NCBI GenBank assembly: GCA_029907045.1
Contig: JARYMR010000023.1
Span: 1-16,295, forward strand
DNA length: 16,295 bases
Origin: Candidatus Bathyarchaeota archaeon
GTDB taxonomy: Archaea > Thermoproteota > Bathyarchaeia > Bathyarchaeales > UBA233
Direction: 5' to 3'
Shown here: piece after piece, positions 6,889-15,250 of the stretch
Layout: the number at the start of each line of letters is the position of its first letter
Numbering within the stretch: the stretch's first letter is position 1
Translations under genes and position numbers: made by a program
Notes under the pieces: model-generated
What the model saw: the letters and a program-made list of their open reading frames with translations, nothing else
The model's database searches: none
Told to the model about the DNA's origin: nothing

Positions 6889-8040
6889 ATGTTCCCAGAA
6901 AAAGTTATAGAGCAGACAGCTTCTAAAGCTTTGACAAAGCCTAAAAGGAGAAAATTAAAATTGGCTGAAATTCGCGTAGCAATAGCTGGCGTGGGCAACA
7001 GTGCATCCGCCCTAATTCAAGGCGTTGCATATTATAAAGACGCTGAAGAGAAGGAAAACGTGCCGGGGCTGATGCATGTAAACTTCGGAGGATACCACAT
7101 AAGGGACATAAAATTTGTCGCCGCTTTTGATGTTAACAAAAATAAGATTGGGAAGGATTTGTCAGAAGCCATATTTGTGGAGCCAAATTGTGTAGCCAAA
7201 TTTGCAGACGTACCACACTTAGGCGTGGAGGTTTCGCCTGCGCCGATTCTTGATGGTGTAGCAGAACACATGAAAAAACCCTTTAATGTCTACAACAGCG
7301 GTGAAATTAAAACTACAGATATAGCGGAAACTTTGAAAAAAGTTGACGCAGAAATACTCATTAATTATTTGCCTGTGGGAAGCCGAAACGCAACACGCTT
7401 TTATGCACAAACAGCCTTAGATGCCGGATGCGCCTTCATAAACTGCATACCAGAGTTCATAGCCTCAGACTCTTCATGGAGCAAAAAATTTGAAGAAAAA
7501 GGATTGCCAGTAGCTGGAGACGATGTTAAAAGCCAGTTAGGCGCAACAATTCTACATCGAAACTTGGTCAAATTATGCGTGGATAGGGGAGTAATTGTTG
7601 ACGAAACTTATCAGCTAAATCTCGGCGGAGACACAGACTTTTTAAATATGACCGTTGAAGAACGCTTAAAGACTAAACGCATAAGCAAGACAGAAGCCGT
7701 CAAAAGCCTTGTCCCATATGATTTGCCAACAAGAATAGGACCTTCGGACTATGTTCCTTTTCTGGGAAACAAGAAGATTTGTTACTTGTGGCTTAAGGGC
7801 AGAAAGTTTGGTGACAGACCATTAACCATAAGCGTCAAGCTTGAAGTGGAGGATTCGCCGAACAGCGCTGGAGTGGTGATTGACGTTATAAGGGCTGTGA
7901 AAATCGCCTTGGACCGAAGGATAGCTGGGCCCCTCATAAGCATATCTTCATACGCATTTAAACATCCGCCATTGCAAGTGCCAGACTCTACTGCGAAAGA
8001 GTGGGTGGAAGAATACATACAAGGGAAAAGAAAAACATAA
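6889..8040 (+). CDS. ino1: Myo-inositol-1-phosphate synthase
   Basis: Converts glucose-6-phosphate to L-myo-inositol-1-phosphate using NAD, supplying archaeal inositol ether lipids and possibly inositol-phosphate solutes. The protein has 383 residues from this ATG. The Rossmann motif GVGNSASALIQG begins at 34, NYLPVGS is at 159-165, GDDVKSQLGAT is at 210-220 with the conserved Lys214, and YQLNLGGDTDFLNM is at 241-254; all are diagnostic for the family. The length fits the short prokaryotic form. The frame extends to a TTG at 6856, but that codon lies inside the probable TATA element, and no ribosome binding site precedes either codon, so I place the start at ATG 6889 as a leaderless transcript. 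It converges with the next gene, six bases apart. Confidence 0.93.
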   Translation: MFPEKVIEQTASKALTKPKRRKLKLAEIRVAIAGVGNSASALIQGVAYYKDAEEKENVPGLMHVNFGGYHIRDIKFVAAFDVNKNKIGKDLSEAIFVEPNCVAKFADVPHLGVEVSPAPILDGVAEHMKKPFNVYNSGEIKTTDIAETLKKVDAEILINYLPVGSRNATRFYAQTALDAGCAFINCIPEFIASDSSWSKKFEEKGLPVAGDDVKSQLGATILHRNLVKLCVDRGVIVDETYQLNLGGDTDFLNMTVEERLKTKRISKTEAVKSLVPYDLPTRIGPSDYVPFLGNKKICYLWLKGRKFGDRPLTISVKLEVEDSPNSAGVVIDVIRAVKIALDRRIAGPLISISSYAFKHPPLQVPDSTAKEWVEEYIQGKRKT

Positions 8041-8046
8041 GCTCAA

Positions 8047-8583
8047 TTATTGATTATTCGTTGAGTTTTTGTCTTGTTGAGCTAAAACTTGTTCTTTATA
8101 AATTGTTTTGATTTTCTCGAATTCAGTGTCTTCCCTACGCTTCTTCCTTAATCCAATGTCAAGCAACAGCATGAAAATGTATGGAGTGGAAAGGTAAAGC
8201 GTAGCGAAAATAGGATTCTGAAATAAAAAGTAAAGACCTAGCAACTGGCTTATCGGTTCTATTTCATAAACTTTTAGTAAATCTTGTATTATGAAAGCCA
8301 AAAAAGTCAATGTTAAACAAACAACAAACTGGATTAGTACACTTCTTTGTTTTCCCAACAGAACCGATGGAATGGCAGAAGAAAGCAGAAAAATCCATGC
8401 AAAAGCATGAACAAAAACAAGCATGTCTATGCGATAACTCATCCACCACCCTATTTCCGGCAAAACCACAGAAATGTAGGATACAACTGTGGAAACTGCT
8501 GTCTGAGTGAAAAGCTGATAACTAACAAGCAATATCCACGCGACTGAAACATACAAGGGCGTTACTAAGGCTACTTTCCCCAT
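8047..8583 (-). CDS. Multi-pass membrane protein, unknown function
   Basis: A 178-residue integral membrane protein that I do not recognise. Hydrophobic segments at about 3-22, 28-42, 54-77, 81-100 and 112-144 suggest four to five helices, followed by a charged cytoplasmic-type tail (KKRREDTEFEKIKTIYKEQ) ending in Gln/Asn-rich sequence. No catalytic motif or metal-binding cluster is visible. The ATG at 8583 is preceded by GGATGTGA about seven bases upstream, which supports a real gene. It is a single transcription unit, convergent with ino1 and divergent from gcvH. Confidence 0.75.
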   Translation of the reverse strand: MGKVALVTPLYVSVAWILLVSYQLFTQTAVSTVVSYISVVLPEIGWWMSYRIDMLVFVHAFAWIFLLSSAIPSVLLGKQRSVLIQFVVCLTLTFLAFIIQDLLKVYEIEPISQLLGLYFLFQNPIFATLYLSTPYIFMLLLDIGLRKKRREDTEFEKIKTIYKEQVLAQQDKNSTNNQ

Positions 8584-8858
8584 AACATTTCACATCCGTC
8601 TTGTCCGTGTATAAATCAAGTTTTCACTTTAAGTTTTATGGCTCAATGATAAATTTTTACCATCTTTAATTGGTAATAGGATACGTAATGCTGTTTCATT
8701 GAAATGTATTTTATCGTTTATTTTAAGTCAAACTTGGCGCAAAAGTTAGCTTACAATGTTAACTTTCCTTCAGTTTATTATGATAAATGAACATGGTTTT
8801 AACAGTTAATTTTAAACGCTTAAACGTAAAAGAATAAGCACCAATTAGAGGTGGAAAA
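8584..8858. promoter_or_regulatory. Divergent intergenic region with gcvH promoter and two dyads
   Basis: The longest gene-free stretch of the window (275 bases), strongly AT-rich. On the plus side it holds a TATA-like TTTTAAAC near 8810-8817 and the ribosome binding site AGAGGTGG (8847-8854) four bases before the gcvH ATG. Two inverted repeats lie upstream: TTACCA (8657-8662) with TGGTAA (8671-8676), and AAAGTTA (8742-8748) with TAACTTT (8760-8766). They could be regulator sites. No tRNA-like fold or small reading frame is evident. Confidence 0.5.
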
Positions 8859-9269
8859 ATGGTGAAAATAGACGGATATGAAGTGCCAGAAGGATTGTAT
8901 TACACAAAGGATTTTGAATGGTTGAAAATTGAAGGAGACAAAGTCCGCGTAGGCATAACAGACTACGCCCAAAAACAACTAAGAGAAATCGTTTATGCAG
9001 AATTGCCAAGTCCAGGAACCATGACAAAACAGAATGAACCCTACGGAACAGTGGAATCAGTAAAAGCTGTTTCAGACTTAGTGGCACCAATAAGCGGAGA
9101 AATATTAGAAGTAAACACAGAAGTCCAATCAAAACCTGAACTGTTAAACGAAGACCCCTATGGAAAAGGTTGGCTGCTAATAATAAAGCCGTCAAACTTA
9201 CAGGGAGAACTGCCCAACCTCATGAACTTCACTCAAGCAGTGGAGTGGCACAAGACGCTGATAAAGTAG
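8859..9269 (+). CDS. gcvH: Glycine cleavage system H protein (lipoyl carrier)
   Basis: Small lipoylated shuttle protein that carries the aminomethyl group between the glycine cleavage enzymes. The 136-residue protein shows the full family pattern: VGITDYAQKQLREIVYAELP (31-50), then the lipoyl-lysine motif ESVKAVSDL with Lys69, APISGEILEVN (76-86), and the C-terminal YGKGWLLIIKP (101-111). Start and AGAGGTGG ribosome site are clear. It is 12 bases from a flavoprotein disulfide reductase-like gene and probably co-transcribed with it. The P, T and standard L proteins are not in the window, so it may serve a remote glycine cleavage or reductive glycine system, or act as a lipoate carrier for another complex. 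Confidence 0.96.
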   Translation: MVKIDGYEVPEGLYYTKDFEWLKIEGDKVRVGITDYAQKQLREIVYAELPSPGTMTKQNEPYGTVESVKAVSDLVAPISGEILEVNTEVQSKPELLNEDPYGKGWLLIIKPSNLQGELPNLMNFTQAVEWHKTLIK

Positions 9270-9281
9270 AGATGGAAACTT

Positions 9282-10628
9282 ATGCCCAGACGCATAGTTA
9301 TAATAGGCGCTCACGCCGCTGGAGTTGACGCAGCATCCGCAGCGAGAAAAACAGACCGCACAGCAGAAATAACCCTAATAACAGACGAGAAACATGCTGG
9401 TTATTCCCGCTGCGGCCTACCCTTCGTCATAGGAGGACACATACCAAGCTTTAACGACCTGATAGTTTTCCCGCCAAGCTATTTCCAAATGATGAAACTA
9501 AACTTAAAAACGGAAACAAAAGTGCCAAAGATAGATGCAACCAAAAAAGCTGTTTTAACAACAGATAAAACTGGAAATACGGAGGAAATTCCTTACGACA
9601 GCCTAATAATAGCCGCTGGAGCAAGCGCCTTCACACCGCCAATAAAGGGAAGAGAAAAATCAGGAATAATTCCTCTAAGAACAATAGAGGATGGACAAAG
9701 AATAGACCAAGCAGTCAAAGAAGGTGCAAAGTCAGCCGTTGTTATGGGTGCCGGGCTCATAGGTTTAGAAACTGCCGTTGCCTTACAAGAGAAGGGTCTA
9801 AAAGTAACAGTTGTGGAAATGTTGCCCCAAATTTTGCCAGCAATGCTTGACACAGACATAGCAAAAATGGTTCAGGAAATGCTGGAACAAAAGGGAATAA
9901 AGATTCTTACCAACAAGCCAGTTGAGGAGTTTCTCGGTGCAGAAAAAGTTACGGGCATAATGGCAGGAGGAGAGCAGATAAACGCGGATCTTTTCGTCAG
10001 CGCCTTCGGTGTTAGAGCAAACACCCAGCTTGCCGTGGACGCTGGAATAGCCACTGGAGAGACAAGAGCCATCAAAACAAATGCCAGAATGGAAACAAAC
10101 ATAAAAGATGTTTATGCTGTTGGTGACTGTGCAGAGTCCACCCACATAGTTACACAAAAACCAGTCCTTCAACAACTGGGAACGGTGGCTGTAAGACAGG
10201 GAAAAGTTGCTGGGATAAACGCTGCTGGAGGCTATGCACTTTTCACAGGTGTTTTGGGCTCAGCCGTGACGCAATTATATGATACACAAGTGGGCGTAAC
10301 AGGTTTAACAGAGACCGCAGCCCAAAGGGCACGAATAGAAACCGTTGCTGGGACCATATCTTCAAAGACGAAAGCTGATTATTATCCAGGCGCTTTGCCA
10401 ATAAAAGTTAAATTGGTTGTCGAAAAAGAGTCGCAAAGAATAATCGGTGCCCAAATTATAGGTGGAGAAGAAGTAACTCAACGCATAAACGCCATATCCT
10501 TTGCCATACAAAAACAGATGACGGTGCGTGAACTAGCCAAAGCAGACACTGCTTATGCGCCGCCGCTTTGTGAAACTTGGGAACCAATGGTTTTGGCTGC
10601 AGAAATGGTTCTGATGAAGCTACGCTAA
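9282..10628 (+). CDS. FAD-dependent CoA-disulfide reductase / NADH oxidase-like flavoprotein
   Basis: Pyridine nucleotide-disulfide oxidoreductase of 448 residues. Domains in order: FAD-binding Rossmann (IVIIGAHAAGVDAA, 5-18), a single redox cysteine Cys44 in YSRCGLPFVIGG, the NAD(P)-binding Rossmann (VVMGAGLIGLETA, 153-165), the second FAD motif (VYAVGDCAE, 277-285), and the C-terminal dimerisation domain. One active-site cysteine, plus tyrosines in YYPG (367-368) and YAPP (425), resembles CoA-disulfide reductase and NADH oxidase rather than dihydrolipoamide dehydrogenase, which needs a CxxxxC pair. Possible activities are CoA-disulfide, polysulfide or oxygen reduction; sequence alone cannot choose. 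GAGATGG precedes the ATG. The 12-base gap from gcvH implies one operon. Confidence 0.88.
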   Translation: MPRRIVIIGAHAAGVDAASAARKTDRTAEITLITDEKHAGYSRCGLPFVIGGHIPSFNDLIVFPPSYFQMMKLNLKTETKVPKIDATKKAVLTTDKTGNTEEIPYDSLIIAAGASAFTPPIKGREKSGIIPLRTIEDGQRIDQAVKEGAKSAVVMGAGLIGLETAVALQEKGLKVTVVEMLPQILPAMLDTDIAKMVQEMLEQKGIKILTNKPVEEFLGAEKVTGIMAGGEQINADLFVSAFGVRANTQLAVDAGIATGETRAIKTNARMETNIKDVYAVGDCAESTHIVTQKPVLQQLGTVAVRQGKVAGINAAGGYALFTGVLGSAVTQLYDTQVGVTGLTETAAQRARIETVAGTISSKTKADYYPGALPIKVKLVVEKESQRIIGAQIIGGEEVTQRINAISFAIQKQMTVRELAKADTAYAPPLCETWEPMVLAAEMVLMKLR

Positions 10629-10724
10629 ACCTAATTCATACTTCCTCTAAAAAAGCAGTCGGAAAATTAATTAGGGGAAAACTTCGATTAGATAATTCAA
10701 AATTGGAGAGTAGGTGAAAAATAA

Positions 10725-11738
<1,014 letters not shown>

Positions 11739-11752
11739 CCTTCAACCTCCCT

Positions 11753-11766
11753 CATTTTCTTTTTTA
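11753..11766 (+). terminator. T-rich tract between gap and pgk
   Basis: A TTTTCTTTTTT run follows gap and just precedes the pgk ribosome site. Archaeal termination often occurs at such T tracts, so it may reduce read-through, but the 41-base gap also fits a common transcript. Confidence 0.3.
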
Positions 11767-11779
11767 ACGAGGTGGAAGA

Positions 11780-13009
11780 ATGGTAAAGTTTTTCACATTG
11801 GATGACGTGGAAGTGAAAGGTAAAGTCGTTCTTGTACGAGTGGACTTTAACTCCGCAGTGGATCCAGAAACCAAAAAAATCTTGGAAGACGTGAGAATTC
11901 GAGCTCATGGCGAAACAACAATAAAAGAGTTGGCAAATAAAGGCGCAAAAGTCGTGGTTTTGGCGCATCAAGGACGAAAGGGCGACCCAGACTTTATACC
12001 ATTAAAACAGCATGCGGAAATTCTCGGCAAAATTTTGGGAAAACCAGTAAAATATGTGGATGATGTTTTCGGCGAGAAAGCCAAAAATGAAATAAAAAAT
12101 TTGAAGAACGGCGAAATCCTCGTTTTAGAAAACGTTAGAACATACGCAAACGAAACAAAAGAAGGAACACCCGAAGAACATGCAAAAACAGATTTTGTCA
12201 AAAATTTGGCTCCACTAGCCCAACTATTTGTAAATGATGCTTTTGCAGCCGCCCACAGAGCCCACGTTTCAATAATAGGCTTTGCAGCTGTTTTGCCAAG
12301 CGTTGCAGGACGCATAATGGAAAGAGAACTCAAATCTCTAAGTAAAGTCTTGGAGAACCCAGAAAAACCATGCGTATTCATTCTAGGAGGAGCAAAGGCT
12401 GATGACTCACTGGAAATATCAAGGTACGTATTAAACAACAAAATAGCGGATTACGTCTTAACAGGCGGCGTTGTTGGACATGTCTTCCTAGCAGCAAAGG
12501 GCATAAACCTTGGCAAACCCAACATGGAATTCTTGGAAAAGAAAGCGCTCATGGGTTTAGTGCCTGGAATAAAAGAGCTGATGCATAAATATCCGGACAA
12601 AATTAAAACTCCGAAGGATGTGGCTGTGGAAGTTGATGGAAAAAGGAAAGAAGTTTCCACCAGTGAACTGCCAGTCAACTATCAAATCTTTGATATAGGA
12701 GCAAAAACTGTTGAGGATTACGCCACCATAATAAAAGCTGCAAAATCCATCGTTGTCAGCGGACCCATGGGAGTTTTTGAAAACAGCGAATTCATCTACG
12801 GAACGAAAAGGGTTTTTGAAGAAATAGCCAAATCAAAAGCTTTCTCGCTTGCTGGAGGAGGCCACACCATCTCTGCCATAGAAAAACTTGGGTTGTCAAA
12901 CAAGATTTCCTATGTTAGCACCGCAGGTGGCGCACTAATAGAGTTTCTAATGGGTAAAAAGTTGCCAGGCGTTGTAGCCCTAGAAAAGGCTGCAGCCAGA
13001 AAAGCCTAA
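11780..13009 (+). CDS. pgk: Phosphoglycerate kinase, archaeal type
   Basis: Transfers the acyl phosphate of 1,3-bisphosphoglycerate to ADP, giving ATP and 3-phosphoglycerate. The 409-residue protein shows RVDFN with Asp22 and Asn24, AHQGRKGDPDF (62-72, the archaeal equivalent of SHLGRP), LENVR (116-120), NDAFAAAHRAH (152-162), LGGAKADDSL (202-211), GPMGVFENSEF, AGGGHTISAIEKLG and STAGGALIEFL. The AHQGRKGDPDF and GGGHT variants are typical of archaeal PGKs. The ribosome site GAGGTGG lies five bases before the ATG. It lies downstream of a bacterial-type GAPDH gene, forming a two-gene glycolytic/gluconeogenic unit, and it converges with the glycosyltransferase gene. Confidence 0.97.
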   Translation: MVKFFTLDDVEVKGKVVLVRVDFNSAVDPETKKILEDVRIRAHGETTIKELANKGAKVVVLAHQGRKGDPDFIPLKQHAEILGKILGKPVKYVDDVFGEKAKNEIKNLKNGEILVLENVRTYANETKEGTPEEHAKTDFVKNLAPLAQLFVNDAFAAAHRAHVSIIGFAAVLPSVAGRIMERELKSLSKVLENPEKPCVFILGGAKADDSLEISRYVLNNKIADYVLTGGVVGHVFLAAKGINLGKPNMEFLEKKALMGLVPGIKELMHKYPDKIKTPKDVAVEVDGKRKEVSTSELPVNYQIFDIGAKTVEDYATIIKAAKSIVVSGPMGVFENSEFIYGTKRVFEEIAKSKAFSLAGGGHTISAIEKLGLSNKISYVSTAGGALIEFLMGKKLPGVVALEKAAARKA

Positions 13010-13011
13010 AA

Positions 13012-13031
13012 CTTTCTCTTTTTTATATTTT
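13012..13031 (+). terminator. T-rich terminator after pgk
   Basis: Directly after the pgk stop the plus strand reads CTTTCTCTTTTTTATATTTTTG, a T-rich tract typical of archaeal intrinsic termination. It overlaps the end of the convergent glycosyltransferase gene, so it must stop transcripts inside a 13-base convergent gap. Confidence 0.5.
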
Positions 13032-14321
13032 TGTTAGTTCTTCCATTAAATCTACTACTTTGTGTTCTCCTTCCTCTTGCGGATGTTGGAGGATATCATA
13101 TATTTGCAAAGTTTGTTCTGCAACTTTTTTCCATGTAAAGTATTGCAACACCCGTTTTCTACCGTTTTCTCCCCATTTTTTAGCCCTTTCAGGATCACAT
13201 AAAACCTCTTTGATCCCCCATGCAATATCTGCGGTGTTTCCGCCGTTTACGTGAACGCCGTTTTGGTCTGGTCCACATGAGATAACTTGTTCTCTAAAGC
13301 CGACAACGCCTTGGGCTCCTACAACTAATGGTTTAGCCATGGCCATGGCTTCTAAACTCACTATTCCGAAAGGCTCGTATGTGGATGGGAAGATGCAAAC
13401 GTCAGCTGCTGCATAGTGTAATATGCGTTCTTTTTCTGGCACGAAGTCGAATCTGTAGGCAATTTTGTTGCTTATTCCAAGCCTATTTGCAGTTTCAATT
13501 ATGTCGTTTTGCTGTTCACCTTTTCCCAAAACCACAAGTTTAGCTTTGGGATGTTCCTCCAAAACCATGGGCATAGCTTGAATTAGATTTCCAACTCCCT
13601 TAACCCAAGTCAGCCTTCCAAGGAAAAGTAGCATTTTCTCGTCGGGTTTAATGCCATACCTATTCCGAACGGCTTCCACTTCTTCAGGTTTACAGTTTTT
13701 CGGATTATAACGCGCAGGGTCAACTCCGTTCCAGACAACGCTTATTTTTGATTTGGGCCATCCATGCCTCACAAGGTCTTCTTGCATGGCGTGGCTTACC
13801 GTTATTATTTTGTCAGCTCGTTGGGCTGTTGCCCACTCAAGATAGGAGACAACTTCAGAGCCTGTTCCTCCGCTTCTGCCCCATTCTGTGCTGTGAACAT
13901 GAAATACTATGGGAACTTTTGTCTCATTTTTTATTATAATGCCCGCTATGCTGCTAAGCCAATCGTGTACACAAACTACGTCGTAGTTGCATCCTTCTTT
14001 TTTGAGCATGCTGTTTATGAATTTTGTTGCACTTAATATGTTGTAAATGAAAATGTCATTGAAGAGTCGAATGTTTGTCCCCCACTTTTTTAAGTCGTCG
14101 ATGACGAACATGGGGAAAACGTTGCTTGCATCTGCAATTAAGGGTCTGTGAACTTCAACGCCCTTGATTATTTCCCTCGTTTTCAAGTTTCCAGGGTTAA
14201 GCGTAAATACGGTTACATCGTTTCCCATGGAAACAAATTCTCGAGTTATATATTCTGCATAAGTGCCTAGACCACCAACAAGCGCTGGCGGGTATTCCCA
14301 GACAAAAAAACCGATTCTCAA
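13023..14321 (-). CDS. GT4/GT5-type glycosyltransferase, glycogen-synthase-like
   Basis: Two-domain GT-B glycosyltransferase of 432 residues. The N-terminal domain opens with FFVWEYPPALVGGLGTYAEY, the glycine-rich acceptor/donor loop common to archaeal glycogen synthases and GT4 enzymes, and has VVCVHDWLSS near 115-124. The C-terminal domain shows FLGRLTWVKG (233-242) with the donor-phosphate-binding Arg and Lys, and E316-x7-E324 in YEPFGIVSLEAM, the retaining GT-B signature. No signal peptide or membrane helix is seen. The nearby GH57 amylase suggests glycogen or alpha-glucan synthesis, but transfer to trehalose or a lipid is not excluded. The start is TTG at 14321, with GGTGA four bases upstream. 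It follows the nuclease-fold gene after 69 bases. Confidence 0.9.
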   Translation of the reverse strand: MRIGFFVWEYPPALVGGLGTYAEYITREFVSMGNDVTVFTLNPGNLKTREIIKGVEVHRPLIADASNVFPMFVIDDLKKWGTNIRLFNDIFIYNILSATKFINSMLKKEGCNYDVVCVHDWLSSIAGIIIKNETKVPIVFHVHSTEWGRSGGTGSEVVSYLEWATAQRADKIITVSHAMQEDLVRHGWPKSKISVVWNGVDPARYNPKNCKPEEVEAVRNRYGIKPDEKMLLFLGRLTWVKGVGNLIQAMPMVLEEHPKAKLVVLGKGEQQNDIIETANRLGISNKIAYRFDFVPEKERILHYAAADVCIFPSTYEPFGIVSLEAMAMAKPLVVGAQGVVGFREQVISCGPDQNGVHVNGGNTADIAWGIKEVLCDPERAKKWGENGRKRVLQYFTWKKVAEQTLQIYDILQHPQEEGEHKVVDLMEELTKI

Positions 14322-14390
14322 AAAATCACCAGTAATATTCTATATGAGAATTTAAAAGAGCAAATAAGATTTGGGGATGTTGTTGCAGTT

Positions 14391-15095
14391 TTAGAATAGT
14401 TTTAGCTTCCTTTTTGGCTCTTCCTTGTGTGGCGTGAAAGGTTCTTCTTTTGGTTTTTCTGGTGGTGAAGGTGGTGGAAACTCTTCTATAGGCGGTTCCA
14501 ATGGGGGTTTTGGCGGTTCTGGTTCCTCCTTCTTTTCGCTTGGTTCAGCTTCATGCTCCTTTTTCTTCAAAGGTTTTACTTCACGCTTTTTCTCCGCTGG
14601 TTTTTCTTCCTTTGGTTTTTCTTCCTTTGGTTTTTCAATAGGCTTACATGTAAAAATGGGTTGGAGGCGAAGGCCTTTATGATCTCCGAGTTTTAAGTAT
14701 TCCCACTCGTACAAGTCGATGCGTATTCCTTTCATGCCTTCAACTGCACGACGCACTGCATCAGAAAAGCTTGGCGCAATCAAAATCAGTCTTGGTTTTT
14801 CCTTGTCATCAATCTTGTGTTTGTTATAAGTGGCTTTCAGAAATGACTTAAACTTGTCAACGTAGTCTAAGCTTTGTATTCCATGCAACAGCATAATGTC
14901 ATCTTCCTTCACGTCCAACTGAAGAATAACGAGTTGTCCATTGTTGTCATGGCATAAAATGTCTAAGGATGCCTTTTCGTTTATTGGAACGTTGCTGCAA
15001 ATCACCGTTAAACCTTTTTCTATTTGGTTTATCTCGTTCGTTATCATTTGCTCCAGTTCGTGACGACTTTCTATACTAATTTTTTCTATGGACAC
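14391..15095 (-). CDS. NucS/RecB-like PD-(D/E)XK protein with low-complexity tail
   Basis: A 234-residue protein. Residues 1-150 look like a PD-(D/E)XK nuclease of the NucS/DUF91 kind: a helix with Glu13, Asp45 in ASLDILCHD, Asp61-Val-Lys63 in LVILQLDVKED, and Gln74-x3-Tyr78 (IQSLDYVDKF), the QxxxY motif of RecB-family nucleases; then LILIAPSFSDAVRRAVEG. NucS proper also has an N-terminal DNA-binding domain that is missing here. Residues 151-234 are a disordered Lys/Glu/Pro tail with repeated KPKEE units. The frame has a GTG at 15104, but that lies within the AAAGGTGA ribosome site; the GTG at 15095, five bases beyond it, is preferred. Function is unknown; DNA repair or processing is inferred from the fold only. 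Confidence 0.78.
   Translation of the reverse strand: MSIEKISIESRHELEQMITNEINQIEKGLTVICSNVPINEKASLDILCHDNNGQLVILQLDVKEDDIMLLHGIQSLDYVDKFKSFLKATYNKHKIDDKEKPRLILIAPSFSDAVRRAVEGMKGIRIDLYEWEYLKLGDHKGLRLQPIFTCKPIEKPKEEKPKEEKPAEKKREVKPLKKKEHEAEPSEKKEEPEPPKPPLEPPIEEFPPPSPPEKPKEEPFTPHKEEPKRKLKLF
14599..14636. repeat. 15-base tandem repeat coding for the KPKEE tail
   Basis: The unit GGTTTTTCTTCCTTT occurs twice in full (14599-14613 and 14614-14628) and once in part (14629-14636). It encodes the repeated Lys-Pro-Lys-Glu-Glu of the nuclease-fold protein's tail, so copy number could vary without a frameshift because 15 is a multiple of three. Confidence 0.75.
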
Positions 15096-15100
15096 GCGGT

Positions 15101-15108
15101 TCACCTTT
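15101..15108 (-). promoter_or_regulatory. Shine-Dalgarno site of the NucS-like gene
   Basis: The minus strand reads AAAGGTGA five bases before the GTG at 15095. The GTG at 15104 falls inside this site, so the longer start is unlikely. Confidence 0.55.
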
Positions 15109-15179
15109 GCTTTTAAAGAGTTGATGTAACGGATAAATAGATTATGAATTCAAAATTCGAATCTGACCTAAACTTTCCA

Positions 15180-15206
15180 TTGCTAATTTTTCATATAGCA
15201 AATTAG
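15180..15206. repeat. Overlapping inverted repeats between divergent genes
   Basis: TTGCTA (15180-15185) pairs with TAGCAA (15196-15201), while CTAATTT (15183-15189) pairs with AAATTAG (15200-15206). The two dyads share bases, so only one hairpin can form at a time. They lie between the divergent NucS-like and GH57 genes, about 45 bases before the GH57 start, a plausible operator position. Confidence 0.45.
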
Positions 15207-15250
15207 AAATAAACTAAAGATAATAAAGAGAACAGAGGGGTCCCAAACAT

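Noticed and set aside
8310..8547. Two overlapping plus-strand open frames inside the membrane protein gene
   Set aside because: Both oppose a gene with a good ribosome site and clear membrane helices, and neither has a ribosome site of its own.
9282..10628. Dihydrolipoamide dehydrogenase as partner of gcvH
   Set aside because: Only one active-site cysteine (Cys44) is present where that enzyme needs a CxxxxC pair, and the C-terminal YAPP motif fits the CoA-disulfide reductase/NADH oxidase group.
11968..12441. 157-codon open frame antisense to pgk
   Set aside because: It mirrors the conserved PGK coding sequence and its product has no recognisable features.
14599..14636. Possible CRISPR-like repeat array
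   Set aside because: The repeats are 15 bases, directly tandem without spacers and in coding frame, so it is a coding microsatellite, not a CRISPR.
14425..14682. Gly/Ser/Phe-rich open frame resembling a low-complexity protein
   Set aside because: It is the reverse reading of the Lys/Glu/Pro tail repeats of the NucS-like gene, so its composition is an artefact.
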